Shown: positions 25,241 through 34,915, numbered from the stretch's first letter. The stretch is 58,397 bases of DNA from Methanobrevibacter sp. (GCF_017409525.1 NZ_JAFQSO010000020.1:1-58397), one strand, 5' to 3'. Made by a program: numbers and translations. Notes: generated by a model from the letters alone, not told the origin.

Positions 25241-26002
25241 TTAATTTTTCACATAGACGTCTGCTGTATCGTCAAATGGATTGGTACGTATAATCAACGC
25301 AATCATGTATGGGTAATTTTTGTATAGGTATTTTAGGTAGTAAACCCATTCATAAACTAATTTGTCATATACCCTTTGCATGTCACCATTCAGGTGTCCA
25401 AAATCAGCATCGTTGACTAAGGCTAAATCAGCTCTATGTTCTAGTTCTTCATCTAAATGCAAAATTGCATTTATTAAGCCGGTAAATTCTTCTTTTTCAA
25501 GAATGTTCGGATTGTTTATTAGATTAATAATAAACTCTCTTTTATCGACTAATAAAGTTTTCAGGTTTTCTAAAAATTCTTCCCTTTCATCTGTTGTGAT
25601 GTCTGCTGTGAAATCAATACTGGAATTTTTAAGTTCTAATAATTTATTGTCGAAATCTTTTTCATCCCAGTCTTTTATAGACTTTAAATTTTCAGTATTT
25701 GCTTTATATTTGTTCACTGAGCTTAATTGGGAAATTAATTCATTCCCGACTTCAGAGAAAAATGTGCTCATAAGCATGTCTAATTTTTCAAGCATAGCTT
25801 CTTTTTCTTTTCTTTCAATAATCTCATCAAGTATAAATGCCACAATAAGTATATCTACAGGAATAAAACCTAAATGAGTCCATATATAAGATATAATATG
25901 TTCAGCATCACCTAATACAAGGTAATTGGATCCATATATGATAATTATTAAAACTACCATTAATAGGGAAAATTTTATTTTCCATTTTTTATGACTGTCC
26001 AT
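25241..26002 (-). CDS. Membrane protein with long cytoplasmic helical domain, 253 aa
   Basis: Two hydrophobic helices near the N-terminus (about residues 10-28, FSLLMVVLIIIIYGSNYLVL, and about 43-62, IPVDILIVAFILDEII) are followed by a charged helical domain of about 190 residues with no recognised motif. The topology suggests a small hairpin anchor and a cytoplasmic helical body. GGAG lies before ATG. It lies in the HD-ubiX-cbiT-mobA operon, but no shared pathway is obvious. Function unknown. Confidence 0.72.
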   Translation of the reverse strand: MDSHKKWKIKFSLLMVVLIIIIYGSNYLVLGDAEHIISYIWTHLGFIPVDILIVAFILDEIIERKEKEAMLEKLDMLMSTFFSEVGNELISQLSSVNKYKANTENLKSIKDWDEKDFDNKLLELKNSSIDFTADITTDEREEFLENLKTLLVDKREFIINLINNPNILEKEEFTGLINAILHLDEELEHRADLALVNDADFGHLNGDMQRVYDKLVYEWVYYLKYLYKNYPYMIALIIRTNPFDDTADVYVKN

Positions 26003-26025
26003 TTTTTATCTCCAAAAATTTTTAA

Positions 26026-26589
26026 TTATCGTTTTTTAGCAGTAATGATGGCAATTGGGTTTTCACTAATCATCATAATCCCACGATCAAGGACACGTCC
26101 ATTAGAAACGTTCGCTTCCATAATCTTTGGATTATAACCTAATTCTTTTAGTTTATTTATTGCCTCGACTTTAGTATCGACGAGTATTGCTGTAATAATG
26201 ATTCTGCCTTTTGGATTTAATTTTTCATGAATTACATCCAGGATATTTTCAAGTTCTCTGCCACTGCCTCCTACAATGGCAATATCGATGTTGTCAATAT
26301 CTTTCAGGGCATTTGATCCATTATCGTTAATTAATGTGACATTATCTCCAAGTCCAAATTTTTCAAGATTTCTTCTGCAAACTTCAATAGCTTCAGGATT
26401 GGTGTCTATTGATATCACTTCACGAGCTCTTTGTGAAAATTCACAGGTTATGCCTCCGGTTCCGCAGCCGCAGTCAACAACTTTATCAGTATTGGAAACT
26501 TCAGATTTGTATAATATGATGGCGCGTATGGCCTCTTTTGTTGGTCCTGGAACATCACAGGATTTAATAAAATCTTTATCCTCTAACAT
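26026..26589 (-). CDS. cbiT: Cobalt-precorrin-6B C15-methyltransferase (decarboxylating)
   Basis: A SAM-dependent methyltransferase of anaerobic corrin synthesis, needed for cobamide and the methyl-transfer step of methanogenesis. It has the CbiT opening IPGPTKEAIRA-like sequence (VPGPTKEAIRAIIL), SAM motif I VVDCGCGTGGIT, motif II ISIDTNPEAIEVC, and IAIVGGSGRELENIL. At 187 residues it is the stand-alone CbiT, without CbiE. It is directly adjacent to ubiX, with AAGGTGGG before its ATG. Confidence 0.92.
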   Translation of the reverse strand: MLEDKDFIKSCDVPGPTKEAIRAIILYKSEVSNTDKVVDCGCGTGGITCEFSQRAREVISIDTNPEAIEVCRRNLEKFGLGDNVTLINDNGSNALKDIDNIDIAIVGGSGRELENILDVIHEKLNPKGRIIITAILVDTKVEAINKLKELGYNPKIMEANVSNGRVLDRGIMMISENPIAIITAKKR

Positions 26590-27138
26590 TTATTCCCACC
26601 TTTTAAATAGACTGTTTTCAATTTTCAAGGAATCTAAAATCTTTCCAACAATGAAATTGATTTGATCATCAACGGTGTCATGTGTTGAATAAAATCCTGG
26701 CATTGCCGGTAAAATTATAGCTCCTTCTTGTGATAATGTCAGCATGTTTTGTATGTGGATGCTTCTAAGTGGAGTTTCTCTGGGAACAATTACAGTTGGC
26801 CTTCTTTCTTTAAGGCTAACGTCAGCTACTCTTGTAATGGTATTCGCCCCATATCCGTTAGCTATTGATGATAATGTTTTCATAGAGCATGGGACAACAG
26901 CTAATGCGTCCGCTTTAAATGATCCGCTATTGATGGAAGCGGTTAAATCATTGAAATCATAGAAATTGTCCGCCAGATTGATTACTTCTTCAACGGAATA
27001 ATTAGTTTCTGATTCAATAACTATTTTCCCAGCGTCACTGATAACTAAACCGTTTTCTATTTCTAATTCATTTAATGCTTCAAGCAATCTAATTCCATAT
27101 ATTACTCCGCTAGCTCCCGTAATTGCAACAACTATCAT
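26590..27138 (-). CDS. ubiX: Flavin prenyltransferase UbiX
   Basis: Makes prenylated FMN, the cofactor of UbiD-type decarboxylases. The first residues IVVAITGASGVIYGIRLLEAL carry the FMN-binding glycine motif; VVPCSMKTLSSIANGYG and REAPL-like RETPLRSIHIQNML follow, with PAMPGFYSTHDTVDD near the end. The 182-residue length is normal. GGAG precedes the ATG. It ends next to cbiT and follows the HD gene by nine bases. A UbiD partner is not in the window. Confidence 0.94.
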   Translation of the reverse strand: MIVVAITGASGVIYGIRLLEALNELEIENGLVISDAGKIVIESETNYSVEEVINLADNFYDFNDLTASINSGSFKADALAVVPCSMKTLSSIANGYGANTITRVADVSLKERRPTVIVPRETPLRSIHIQNMLTLSQEGAIILPAMPGFYSTHDTVDDQINFIVGKILDSLKIENSLFKRWE

Positions 27139-27147
27139 TTTTATCTC

Positions 27148-28374
27148 CTAAAATAGTTTAATCTGGTCATAATGAATACCATGGAATTTTTCTCTATCGA
27201 TTTCAGGCAAATCAAGGTAATTTTCCAGTTTGAATTTATTGAATTTTGATGTTTCCTCTTTAGGAACATATACGCTGATGTCAGGTATATTGAATCTTGC
27301 TTTACTTAATGCAGATATAATATTTGAAATTTCATTCAATGGATATAATTTGCCCTCAACATTAACTTGAGTTTTCATTTCATCAAAACGAGGATATTCT
27401 GCAATATTTATAAACACATAATCTTTGTCTATATCGTAATCTTGACCAATTTCTTCCTCGGCTTTTCTTAAGGCTTTCTTTTCAATTTTATACATTTTTT
27501 CTGGAACTTTGAAATTGTCCAGCCTGATTGTCTTAACCCTTTTTAGGAGTTGTCTTGTGTCTAGCCTGGACATTATGTTGTTTGCAAATTGGTTTTCGCA
27601 GTTTCTGAAAATGCTTATCATGTCAGCATCATCATATTTGTAGATTTCATTTTCATTAACGATGTCAGCATCAAACACTTTTTCAAGTGCCCTTCTAAAC
27701 ATTGAATTGACGATTCTTGTTGTGTGGTGTTGGTAAACACTGGGATACATGAAATATCTTGACACTAGCGCTCCTTCAGCGGCTTGAACTCCTTTCATGT
27801 CTAATATCAATCCGTCTTCAAGTTTTAAGTTTGAAATGATTCTTTCATAATCTATTACACCATAAGCTACGCCGGTATTATGTGAATCCCTTAAAAGGTA
27901 ATCCATCCTGTCCACATCAAGTTCACCGGAAACAATCGGGCCCAGGTATCCTTGTCCGTTAACGATATCGACTATTTTATTCACATCAAACTTCTCTTCA
28001 AGTAAATCTCTCATGGATGTTTTTGTAATGACGTATTTGGTTAGCTCTTCATGGGGAAATGATAAAACTCCTTCTGAGACATGTGAAAATGGGCCATGTC
28101 CAATATCATGCAAGAGCGCGGATGCTCTAATCAATTCAATGTCATCGTTATCCAAACCTAGTTCAGTTGATAATTTTGATCCCAAATTCATTGTTCCAAC
28201 TGAATGTTCAAATCTTGTGTGTGTTGCACCAGGGTAAATTAAATTAATTAAACCTAGCTGTTTGATTCTTCTTAAACGTTGGAATTGTGGCATGTCCATA
28301 ATTCTTTCTTCAAATTTATCTATGCTGATATCACCATAGACACTATCCCTGATAAACTTTTTCTTTCCTGCCAT
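27148..28374 (-). CDS. HD-domain phosphohydrolase, SAMHD1/dGTPase-like
   Basis: 408 residues from ATG 28374 (AAGGATTG upstream); a further ATG at 28410 would overlap the preceding gene. It opens KKFIRDSVYGDISI and MPQFQRLRRIKQLGLINLIYPG, with the metal site in HTRFEHSVGTM, HDIGHGPFSH and DVDRMDYLLRDS, the H...HD...D pattern of the SAMHD1-like branch. Bacterial and archaeal homologues hydrolyse dNTPs or related nucleotides; a role in nucleotide pool control or phage defence is possible but not shown. Second gene of the minus-strand operon. Confidence 0.87.
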   Translation of the reverse strand: MAGKKKFIRDSVYGDISIDKFEERIMDMPQFQRLRRIKQLGLINLIYPGATHTRFEHSVGTMNLGSKLSTELGLDNDDIELIRASALLHDIGHGPFSHVSEGVLSFPHEELTKYVITKTSMRDLLEEKFDVNKIVDIVNGQGYLGPIVSGELDVDRMDYLLRDSHNTGVAYGVIDYERIISNLKLEDGLILDMKGVQAAEGALVSRYFMYPSVYQHHTTRIVNSMFRRALEKVFDADIVNENEIYKYDDADMISIFRNCENQFANNIMSRLDTRQLLKRVKTIRLDNFKVPEKMYKIEKKALRKAEEEIGQDYDIDKDYVFINIAEYPRFDEMKTQVNVEGKLYPLNEISNIISALSKARFNIPDISVYVPKEETSKFNKFKLENYLDLPEIDREKFHGIHYDQIKLF

Positions 28375-28393
28375 TTTTTCAATCCTTCTAAGC

Positions 28394-28651
28394 TCAATTA
28401 TGCGTTCCATTTGTATGATTCCAGTTGTGATTATTATTTGATGTTGTGTTGTTCGTATTGTTGTTTTTTGGAATGATGGTTGGAACCTTGTTAATTAGGT
28501 GAGGTTCGAATGAATCATTATCGATTGATATTAATTTATAGGATTCATTATCTTTAGTTATTGTTAGACTAGCTAAAGCACTACTGATAACAAATGCAAT
28601 GACTGCTATTATTAAAAATATAATTATTTTTGCTTTTATGGAGTCTTTCAT
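28394..28651 (-). CDS. Small membrane-anchored protein with Asn/Thr/His-rich tail, 85 aa
   Basis: One hydrophobic helix at residues 8-28 (IIIFLIIAVIAFVISSALASL) acts as a signal anchor or cleavable signal. About 25 polar residues follow, then a tail of mostly Asn, Thr and His (PKNNNTNNTTSNNNHNWNHTN). The tail would be outside and could bind metal or be glycosylated. First gene of the operon leading to HD, ubiX, cbiT and mobA. No family recognised. Confidence 0.62.
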   Translation of the reverse strand: MKDSIKAKIIIFLIIAVIAFVISSALASLTITKDNESYKLISIDNDSFEPHLINKVPTIIPKNNNTNNTTSNNNHNWNHTNGTHN

Positions 28652-28923
28652 AATAACACTTATTTTTATTTTTATTAAAAATTTAATCTAAACTATTATT
28701 ATTTATTTAAATAGCTATTATTTAATGGTTATTAAAATATATTCATTTTAGATAGTTTTTTGTATTTGTCTTATCAGATTTTTTTTGTTTGAGATTAATA
28801 TTTTCCTCAATTTTTGCATAATAATACAATATTTTTTAGCATTTTTTTAGAATTGCTATATTATATTTACTATATTTTTATAATAATTATTTTTTGTTCA
28901 TGGTTTTTTTTAAAATACAAATC
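28652..28923. other. AT-rich divergent intergenic region
   Basis: Very AT-rich spacer between the minus-strand operon and the amt promoter. Several TATA-like runs occur on both strands; TTTAAATAAAT near 28710 on the minus strand is a possible promoter for that operon. I see no gene or structured RNA. Confidence 0.4.
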
Positions 28924-28988
28924 TTTATATACTATTAGCTACAATTACTATATATCGGAATGATACTTCCGACATATTACTTCCGACA
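28924..28988 (+). promoter_or_regulatory. amt promoter with NrpR-type operator
   Basis: A TATA box (TTTATATA, 28924-28931) is followed by CGGAATGATACTTCCG (28956-28971), a perfect GGAA-N6-TTCC operator as bound by NrpR, the methanogen nitrogen repressor. ACTTCCGACA is repeated directly at 28965-28974 and 28979-28988, giving a possible second, weaker site. The operator lies at the expected transcription start, so it would repress amt-glnK when 2-oxoglutarate is low. Confidence 0.8.
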
Positions 28989-29042
28989 ATTTTGCCGGTT
29001 AATATTTATTTATATTTTAATTAATTTAGTAGAGAAGATAAA

Positions 29043-30260
29043 ATGGATATGGTTTTTAGTGCAGGTGACACAGCATGGATACTGATTTGTAGTTTATTAG
29101 TACTTTTAATGAGTATTCCTGCTGTTGCATTTTTTTATGGAGGATTAAGTAAACGTAAAAATGTTTTAAATACAATTTTTTTAACTTTCATTGCATTTTC
29201 AATTGTAAGTGTTATATGGGTGGTATTCGGTTATCAATTTGCATTTGGTAGCGATGTCAGCGGTCTTATAGGATCACCATCTAATTTCTTCTTGCAGGGA
29301 ATTGCATTAGATGATTTAACAGGAACAATTCCAACATTATTGTTTGTAATGTTCCAATGTGCTTTTGCAGGATTGACTGTTGCCCTTATTTCAGGAGCAT
29401 TAGTTGGAAGGATGAAAACAAAAGCATGGGTAATCTTTACAATATTATGGATATGTTTAGTATACATCCCTGTAGCCCACTGGGTATGGGGAGGAGGATG
29501 GTTAATGCAATTAGGCGCTCTTGACTTTGCAGGAGGAGCGGTAGTTCATATGAACTCCGGTGCAGCCGCATTAGCTGTTGCATTGGTGTTAGGTAAAAGA
29601 AAAGACACTTCATTAATTCCTCACAACCTAGGATATGCAGTACTTGGTGCAGCATTGCTCTGGTTTGGATGGATGGGATTCAATGGAGGATCAGGACTTG
29701 CAGCTGACGGTCTTGCAGCAAATGCAATTATAGTATCAAATGTTGCTGCAGCTTTAGGATTAATTGTTTGGACAGCTTTGGATACATATATTGTTGGAAA
29801 ACCAACAGTATTAGGTGCAATTTCTGGTGCTGTAGCTGGACTAGTGGCTATTACTCCTGCGGCAGGTTTTGTCGATGTTCCAGGTGCAATGGTAATAGGT
29901 GCAGTAGCTCCGTTTGTGTCTTACTTTGCAATCTACTTCCTGAAAGCAAAACTTGGATACGACGATGCATTAGATGTATGGGGAATACATGGTATGTCTG
30001 GTGTTTGGGGTGCAATTGCAACTGGAATATTTGCAGTGCCGGCAGTAGGCAGTGTTGCAGGTTTAGTTGCAGGAAACCCTTATCAAGTTGTTATACAAAT
30101 AATTAGTGTTGTTGCCACTTTAGCTTATTCATTCACAATAAGTTTCATATTGGCTAAAGTGTTAGACAAAGCAATGGGCAGCATTAGAGTTGAAGAGTAT
30201 GAGGAAGTCGGTGGACTTGACACAAATCTTCATGAGGAATCAGCATATAATTTTAACTAG
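29043..30260 (+). CDS. amt: Ammonium transporter
   Basis: An integral membrane channel of the Amt/Mep/Rh family with eleven predicted helices over 405 residues. Visible hallmarks: [20 protein letters not shown] at the N-terminus, the pore histidines in HWVWGGGW / VHMNSG and in [18 protein letters not shown], and [14 protein letters not shown]. It brings ammonium into the cell under nitrogen limitation. glnK follows after eight bases. The upstream NrpR site indicates nitrogen control. Confidence 0.96.
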   Translation: MDMVFSAGDTAWILICSLLVLLMSIPAVAFFYGGLSKRKNVLNTIFLTFIAFSIVSVIWVVFGYQFAFGSDVSGLIGSPSNFFLQGIALDDLTGTIPTLLFVMFQCAFAGLTVALISGALVGRMKTKAWVIFTILWICLVYIPVAHWVWGGGWLMQLGALDFAGGAVVHMNSGAAALAVALVLGKRKDTSLIPHNLGYAVLGAALLWFGWMGFNGGSGLAADGLAANAIIVSNVAAALGLIVWTALDTYIVGKPTVLGAISGAVAGLVAITPAAGFVDVPGAMVIGAVAPFVSYFAIYFLKAKLGYDDALDVWGIHGMSGVWGAIATGIFAVPAVGSVAGLVAGNPYQVVIQIISVVATLAYSFTISFILAKVLDKAMGSIRVEEYEEVGGLDTNLHEESAYNFN

Positions 30261-30268
30261 GTGTAATT

Positions 30269-30607
30269 ATGAAAAGTATTGTTGCAATCATAAGACAAGA
30301 AAAATATCAGGATGTTAAAAACGCCCTTTTGGCTGTCGGATGTGAAGGCATGAATGTATCCGAGGTAAAAGGTCGTGGAAGTCAAAGAGGAATTAAGGAA
30401 TCATACAGGGGATCCAGTTACTGTATTGATTTGATTCCAAAAACACGTATTGAAATTGTTGTTAAAGAAGAAGGTGTAGACACAATTGTTGAAGCAATCA
30501 AAAAGGGTGCCCATACTGGAAATATTGGGGATGGAAAAATATTCATCTATCCTATGGACAACGTAATTAGAATAAGGACTGGTGAAGAGGGGGATGCTGC
30601 AGTGTAG
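30269..30607 (+). CDS. glnK: Nitrogen regulatory protein P-II (GlnK)
   Basis: A 112-residue trimeric signal protein that senses ATP/ADP and 2-oxoglutarate and plugs Amt. It starts MKSIVAIIRQEKYQDVKNAL. The T-loop is RGSQRGIKESYRGSSYCIDL, and the C-terminal signature GKIFIYPMDNVIRIRTGE is intact. It is eight bases after amt, the universal amt-glnK pair, under the same NrpR operator. Confidence 0.97.
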   Translation: MKSIVAIIRQEKYQDVKNALLAVGCEGMNVSEVKGRGSQRGIKESYRGSSYCIDLIPKTRIEIVVKEEGVDTIVEAIKKGAHTGNIGDGKIFIYPMDNVIRIRTGEEGDAAV

Positions 30608-30648
30608 CTATCTCCTGTTTTATAATTAAATATTTCAACTCTCTATTA

Positions 30649-30686
30649 GGGAAGTATATTTCTCACTTCCCGTCTTCCTTTTTTTT
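30649..30686 (+). terminator. amt-glnK terminator hairpin
   Basis: GGGAAGT pairs with ACTTCCC (30665-30671) around a nine-base loop and is followed by a T-rich run. It sits between the two convergent operons. Confidence 0.65.
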
Positions 30687-31287
30687 AATATGATATTGCC
30701 ACACCGTTAATGTCAGAGATGTCAACCCATGTGCTTATGCCTTTGACAAGATACAATTCACCATTAATGTATTCGTATGAAACGTTCTTATTGTCACTCA
30801 CCAGGTGAATGGAATTTCCATTGATTTCATCGACTCTTTTTATGATTCTGCCGTATTCATCTGATTTTGCAACGACTATGTCTCCAACTTGGATGTCATG
30901 GGTTTTGTTTAATAGAACATCCTGGCCGTTTTCCAGGGTAGGAAGCATTGAAGTTCCGTCAACCTCCACTAAGATTGGAATCTGGTTTTCACCAATGCTG
31001 GAGTCAATGTTAATGTTGACATTTTCCAAGCCGTAACGGCTGCAGATATCGTTTATCCCTTCTTTTAATGTAGTGATGTTGGCGCTGGTGTTGTCCATGA
31101 CTTCAAATGTATAATCACAGATTTCAAGATTCATGCTTTCCCTATCGATATTTGACAGGGTATTTGTTTTAGCGCTAACATTTTCGCCATCAATGTAGAC
31201 CTCAACGGAATTCGCTCCTAGAATATTCAATGCCAAAAATGCCAATAAAATAAGTATAATTAAAACTAAAATGGTTTTTTTTGCCAT
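30685..31287 (-). CDS. Signal-peptidase/LexA-fold serine peptidase, membrane anchored
   Basis: 200 residues from ATG 31287; a GTG at 31296 overlaps the aroD stop. One N-terminal hydrophobic helix (LVLIILILLAFLALNIL), an extracytoplasmic beta/alpha part, then the S24/S26-type block: catalytic Ser in VDGTSMLPTLENGQDVL, GDIVVAKSDE, and Lys in GRIIKRVDEING. The Ser/Lys pair fits bacterial-type S26A/S24 peptidases; archaeal SecYEG signal peptidases use Ser/His. It may process exported proteins or be a nonclassical peptidase. It follows aroD in an operon. Confidence 0.75.
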   Translation of the reverse strand: MAKKTILVLIILILLAFLALNILGANSVEVYIDGENVSAKTNTLSNIDRESMNLEICDYTFEVMDNTSANITTLKEGINDICSRYGLENVNINIDSSIGENQIPILVEVDGTSMLPTLENGQDVLLNKTHDIQVGDIVVAKSDEYGRIIKRVDEINGNSIHLVSDNKNVSYEYINGELYLVKGISTWVDISDINGVAISY

Positions 31288-31292
31288 GCTGA

Positions 31293-31970
31293 TCACTGAT
31301 CCATTATGTCCAGGTCCATGTTAAGCAGCGCTTTCATGGTTTCAATATCAATTTGACCTGGTGCAGTAACGTCAGTTCCGGCAGCAAAGGTAATCGGTGA
31401 GTCGAATTTTGATGCCATGACTCTGGTGTAACTTCCCAAATCGCCCATAGAAATGGCTATTGTGTCCTTGCAATGTGAAAGAACGGCAAGGATTGTCAAT
31501 GTGTCCTCCAAATCCTGCGGCATGAAAGCAACCTTTGCTATATCTCCAAGCTCTTGCTCCTTTTCAACGATGTATGTAATTTCATTTAGATTTGGAGTCT
31601 TTTCAAAATCATGATATGAGACGATGGTTGTAACTCCGGTTTCATGAATCCTGTTGATGTATTCATCGTCACTTTGAAGTTCGATGTCCACATAATCCGC
31701 AACGTCACAGCATTCATATAAGATATTGAACCTTTCTTCCTCTGTGCCTTTAAAGGACCCGCCTTCGGTGTTGATTCTATTTGTGGCTATTGTCGGAAAG
31801 TTAATTTCCTCGATTGTATTTTTTATTTCTTTTATATCGGGATTTGAAAGTGCATCTATTCTAAATTCCAATACGTCAGCACCTTTGCTAATGCAATCAT
31901 TAGCCACTTCAATTACATCATTGCAATTCTTCTGAAAAATTGGAATTGCAATCTTAGTTTGCGAATACAT
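31293..31970 (-). CDS. aroD: 3-dehydroquinate dehydratase, type I
   Basis: Third step of the shikimate pathway, using a Schiff-base lysine. Seen: GADVLEFRIDALSNPD at about 36-51, VSYHDFEKTPN with the catalytic His, the lysine in IAKVAFMPQ, and SMGDLGSYTRVMASKFDSPITFA. The 225-residue length is normal. ATG 31970 has no clear ribosome site, so it may be leaderless. The divergent promoter region to the next gene is about 140 bases. Confidence 0.93.
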   Translation of the reverse strand: MYSQTKIAIPIFQKNCNDVIEVANDCISKGADVLEFRIDALSNPDIKEIKNTIEEINFPTIATNRINTEGGSFKGTEEERFNILYECCDVADYVDIELQSDDEYINRIHETGVTTIVSYHDFEKTPNLNEITYIVEKEQELGDIAKVAFMPQDLEDTLTILAVLSHCKDTIAISMGDLGSYTRVMASKFDSPITFAAGTDVTAPGQIDIETMKALLNMDLDIMDQ

Positions 31971-32112
31971 CAATTATTATATTTGCATCTTAGTTATTAA
32001 TTAAATTTTCTTAATAAACTCCCAATCTTTATATAAATTGAAAAACAAAATATATACCAATAAAATATTTATATTTTATTTATTTAACCAATCGATTATA
32101 CAAGGTGTTAAT

Positions 32113-32838
32113 TTGAAGATTACTGCTATAGGTGCGGACATATCAAGAAATGATGTGTCCTGTAGCGCTGAACTAGTAGAAACTATTGAAAAAAACCTTC
32201 ATACGGTAAAAGAGTTAGGTGCAAGGGATGTTGCTTTAACAAATGTCACTGGCGATGATGTTGTTATCAGTGCATTTGTGGAAGATGATTTGCTTGAACC
32301 TATTAATGAAGGTATCGTTAATGTTTTAAAATTGAGTGCTGAAAACTTAGGCGATTTGTCTGGAATCTCCCAAACTCCAGAGGATGCTGGTGAAGGAGTT
32401 TCCTATGCGCAAGCCAATATCAGACCCGACAGATATCCTGATGCAATTGTTTTAGGTTTTGATACATATGGGGGAGAACCATTTGTTGGGGATGTTGCAA
32501 ACTCTGCAATTGATGCTGCAAAGGGCATGAAAAACTTGACAGATGTTTCAGATTATATAGAGCCGAAAACAAGAGAGGTACCTGGTGTGGGTTATGTGTC
32601 ACCCGAAACTGATGATCCGGTTGTTGTGGCCACTGTGGAAGACATTGAATCTGTTGGCGTAATAGCAAGCGCCATGATTGGAGCAGCACTTGGAAATAAG
32701 AATACTTATTTAGTCAAAAGAGGAACAACCTGCAATGTATTGCCTGGAAGCGTCATATTTTCGGCTACTGCTTTCATGAATGGCAATGTCATTGATCTGG
32801 CTGTTCCGTTTGAAAATAAAACCAGAATTTTAAGATAG
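32113..32838 (+). CDS. Conserved methanogen protein of unknown function, 241 aa
   Basis: I chose TTG 32113 because AAGGTG lies directly upstream; the 25 residues before it in frame read like noncoding DNA. The protein begins [20 protein letters not shown]. It is acidic, without signal peptide or membrane helix, and mostly alternating alpha/beta. It contains a glycine-rich [20 protein letters not shown] and a late [15 protein letters not shown] segment. I do not recognise the family. It is the first gene of an operon with sucD and hmgA, so a role near acyl-CoA or isoprenoid metabolism is conceivable. Confidence 0.7.
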   Translation: MKITAIGADISRNDVSCSAELVETIEKNLHTVKELGARDVALTNVTGDDVVISAFVEDDLLEPINEGIVNVLKLSAENLGDLSGISQTPEDAGEGVSYAQANIRPDRYPDAIVLGFDTYGGEPFVGDVANSAIDAAKGMKNLTDVSDYIEPKTREVPGVGYVSPETDDPVVVATVEDIESVGVIASAMIGAALGNKNTYLVKRGTTCNVLPGSVIFSATAFMNGNVIDLAVPFENKTRILR

Positions 32839-32848
32839 GAGTTATAAT

Positions 32849-33712
32849 ATGATTTTATTAAACGAAGATACAAAATGTTTAGTTCAAGGAATAACCGGTA
32901 AACAAGGTTCCTTTCACACTGAACAGATGTTAAATTACAACACTAATATTGTTGCAGGCATCACTCCTGGAAAAGGAGGGCAAATGTTTTTAGACAAAGT
33001 TCCAATTTTCAATTCAATTGAAGAGGCAACAGAAGAGGTTGACATTAACTCTTCAATCATTTTTGTACCTGCGAAATTTGCAAAAGACGCCGCATTTGAA
33101 GCAATCAGGCATTTGGATTTGGTTGTTATTATATCCGAGCATATACCGGTTCATGACAGCATGAAAATCATGGCATATGCAAAGGAAATGGGAACAACAA
33201 TTATCGGGCCTAACACTCCTGGAATCATATCCCCTGGAGTGGGTAAATTAGGCATCATGCCTACCCATATCTTTTCTGAAGGAAATGTCGGTGTCATCTC
33301 AAGAAGCGGTACATTAACATATGAGATTGCAAGCGAACTTACCAATGCTGGAATTGGACAAAGTACCTGTGTAGGTATCGGCGGGGATCCAGTCACTGGA
33401 GATAACTATGTGGATATCTTAAAAAGATTTGAAAAAGATGATGCTACCGATGCAGTTGTTTTAATCGGTGAGATTGGAGGAACTGCAGAAGAAAGAGCAG
33501 CCAAATTCATTGCAGAGGAAATGGGCAAACCTGTAGTCTCTTACATTGCAGGAAGAACCGCACCTCCAGGCAAAAGGATGGGTCATGCCGGAGCTATCAT
33601 CCAAGGAAATTCCGGTACTGTCGAAAGTAAAACCAAAGCTTTGAATGATGCTGGCGTTGAAGTTGCAATCAAACCATCCGAAATTGTAGATTTACTTAAA
33701 AAGGTTATCTAA
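32849..33712 (+). CDS. sucD: Succinyl-CoA synthetase (ADP-forming) alpha subunit
   Basis: Binds CoA and carries the phosphohistidine. Seen: [20 protein letters not shown] (CoA-binding Rossmann motif), [34 protein letters not shown], and the active-site [15 protein letters not shown]. The 287-residue length is normal. The beta subunit (sucC) is not next to it. In hydrogenotrophic methanogens it works in the incomplete reductive TCA path. It starts ten bases after the unknown gene and overlaps hmgA by one base (TAATG). Confidence 0.95.
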   Translation: MILLNEDTKCLVQGITGKQGSFHTEQMLNYNTNIVAGITPGKGGQMFLDKVPIFNSIEEATEEVDINSSIIFVPAKFAKDAAFEAIRHLDLVVIISEHIPVHDSMKIMAYAKEMGTTIIGPNTPGIISPGVGKLGIMPTHIFSEGNVGVISRSGTLTYEIASELTNAGIGQSTCVGIGGDPVTGDNYVDILKRFEKDDATDAVVLIGEIGGTAEERAAKFIAEEMGKPVVSYIAGRTAPPGKRMGHAGAIIQGNSGTVESKTKALNDAGVEVAIKPSEIVDLLKKVI

Positions 33713-34914
33713 TGACAAATCAGGAAATTATTGATAAATTATTAAATGGTGAAATGAAGCTTTACCAGGTTGATAAACAGGTTGATGCTAAGGATGCAAC
33801 GGATATTAGAAGGGAATTTCTAGAACAGAAATACTCCATAGACTTATCCAATATTTCAAATTATTCCATTGACATGGAAAGGGCATCTGCCAGAAACATT
33901 GAAAATTCAATCGGAGTTCTGCAGCTTCCAATGGGAATTGCAGGGCCATTGAAAATAAATGGTGAATTCTGTAAAAGAGAAGTTTTCGTTCCTCTTGCAA
34001 CATCTGAAGGAGCATTGGTTGCATCAATAAACAGAGGAGCATCTGCCATTACTGCATCAAGCGGTGCAAATTCAAGGGTCATATCTGACATCATGACAAG
34101 GGCGCCTGCCATAAAGTGTGAAGGGGCAGTCGATGCATTAAAGATTAAGCAATGGTTTATTGATAATTTCTCACAATTGAAAGAAATTGCCGAAAGCACA
34201 ACATCCCATGGAAAATTATTGAAAATAGATCCTATCTTAATTGTTGGAAATTATGTTTATCCTCGTTTTGTTTTCTCAACTGGAGACAGTATGGGCATGA
34301 ACATGGTTACAATAGCCAGTGAAAAAATATTGGATAAATTGGCTAGTGAAACTACAGCGACACATCTGGCATTGAGCGGAAATGTTTGCGTTGACAAGAA
34401 ACCTGCTGCTATAAACATTGTTGAAGGAAGAGGAAAAAGCGTTATAGCAGACATATTAATTCCAAAGGAAATAGTTGAAAAGAAATTGAAGACAACTACA
34501 GACTCTATTGTCGAAGTGAACATCGCTAAAAACTTGATTGGTTCTGCAGCCAGTGGCAGTTTGGGTTTCAATGCCCATTATGCGAATATGGTTGCAGCGA
34601 TATTCTTGGCAACCGGTCAGGATGCAGCACATGTCGTTGAAGGTTCATTGGGCATTACCACAGCTGAAAACAGAAATGGGGATTTGTATTTTTCAGTTAA
34701 CTTGCCTGACTTGCCTGTAGCCACTGTGGGCGGAGGAACCGGTCTGGAAGTGGCTCATGAGGGACTTGAAATTTTAGGCGTAGCGGGTTCCGGTAAAGCT
34801 AAGGAATTTGCTGAAATTGTTGCAAGTACTGTTTTGGCCGGTGAATTATCACTTGTTGGAGCAATTGCTGCAGGACACCTTGCCAGGGCTCATCAGGAAC
34901 ATGGAAGAGGATAA
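33712..34914 (+). CDS. hmgA: HMG-CoA reductase
   Basis: Makes mevalonate for archaeal ether-lipid isoprenoids. Class I motifs: ENSIGVLQLPMGIAGPLKIN, ATSEGALVASINRGASAI, STGDSMGMNMVTIASEK (catalytic Asp), DKKPAAINIVEGRGKSV (Lys), and TVGGGTGL. The C-terminal AAGHLARAHQEHGRG carries the catalytic histidine. The length of 400 is typical. One-base overlap with sucD, and a small gene follows at once. Confidence 0.96.
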   Translation: MTNQEIIDKLLNGEMKLYQVDKQVDAKDATDIRREFLEQKYSIDLSNISNYSIDMERASARNIENSIGVLQLPMGIAGPLKINGEFCKREVFVPLATSEGALVASINRGASAITASSGANSRVISDIMTRAPAIKCEGAVDALKIKQWFIDNFSQLKEIAESTTSHGKLLKIDPILIVGNYVYPRFVFSTGDSMGMNMVTIASEKILDKLASETTATHLALSGNVCVDKKPAAINIVEGRGKSVIADILIPKEIVEKKLKTTTDSIVEVNIAKNLIGSAASGSLGFNAHYANMVAAIFLATGQDAAHVVEGSLGITTAENRNGDLYFSVNLPDLPVATVGGGTGLEVAHEGLEILGVAGSGKAKEFAEIVASTVLAGELSLVGAIAAGHLARAHQEHGRG

Positions 34915-34915
34915 G

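Noticed and set aside
27148-28651. The HD phosphohydrolase as part of an antiviral island
   Set aside because: Its neighbours are cofactor biosynthesis genes and there is no nuclease, sensor or other defence gene nearby.
31974-32112. Upstream extension of the 32113 gene to 32038
   Set aside because: The added residues (Lys/Ile/Asn/Phe-rich) read as promoter DNA, and AAGGTG sits correctly for TTG 32113.
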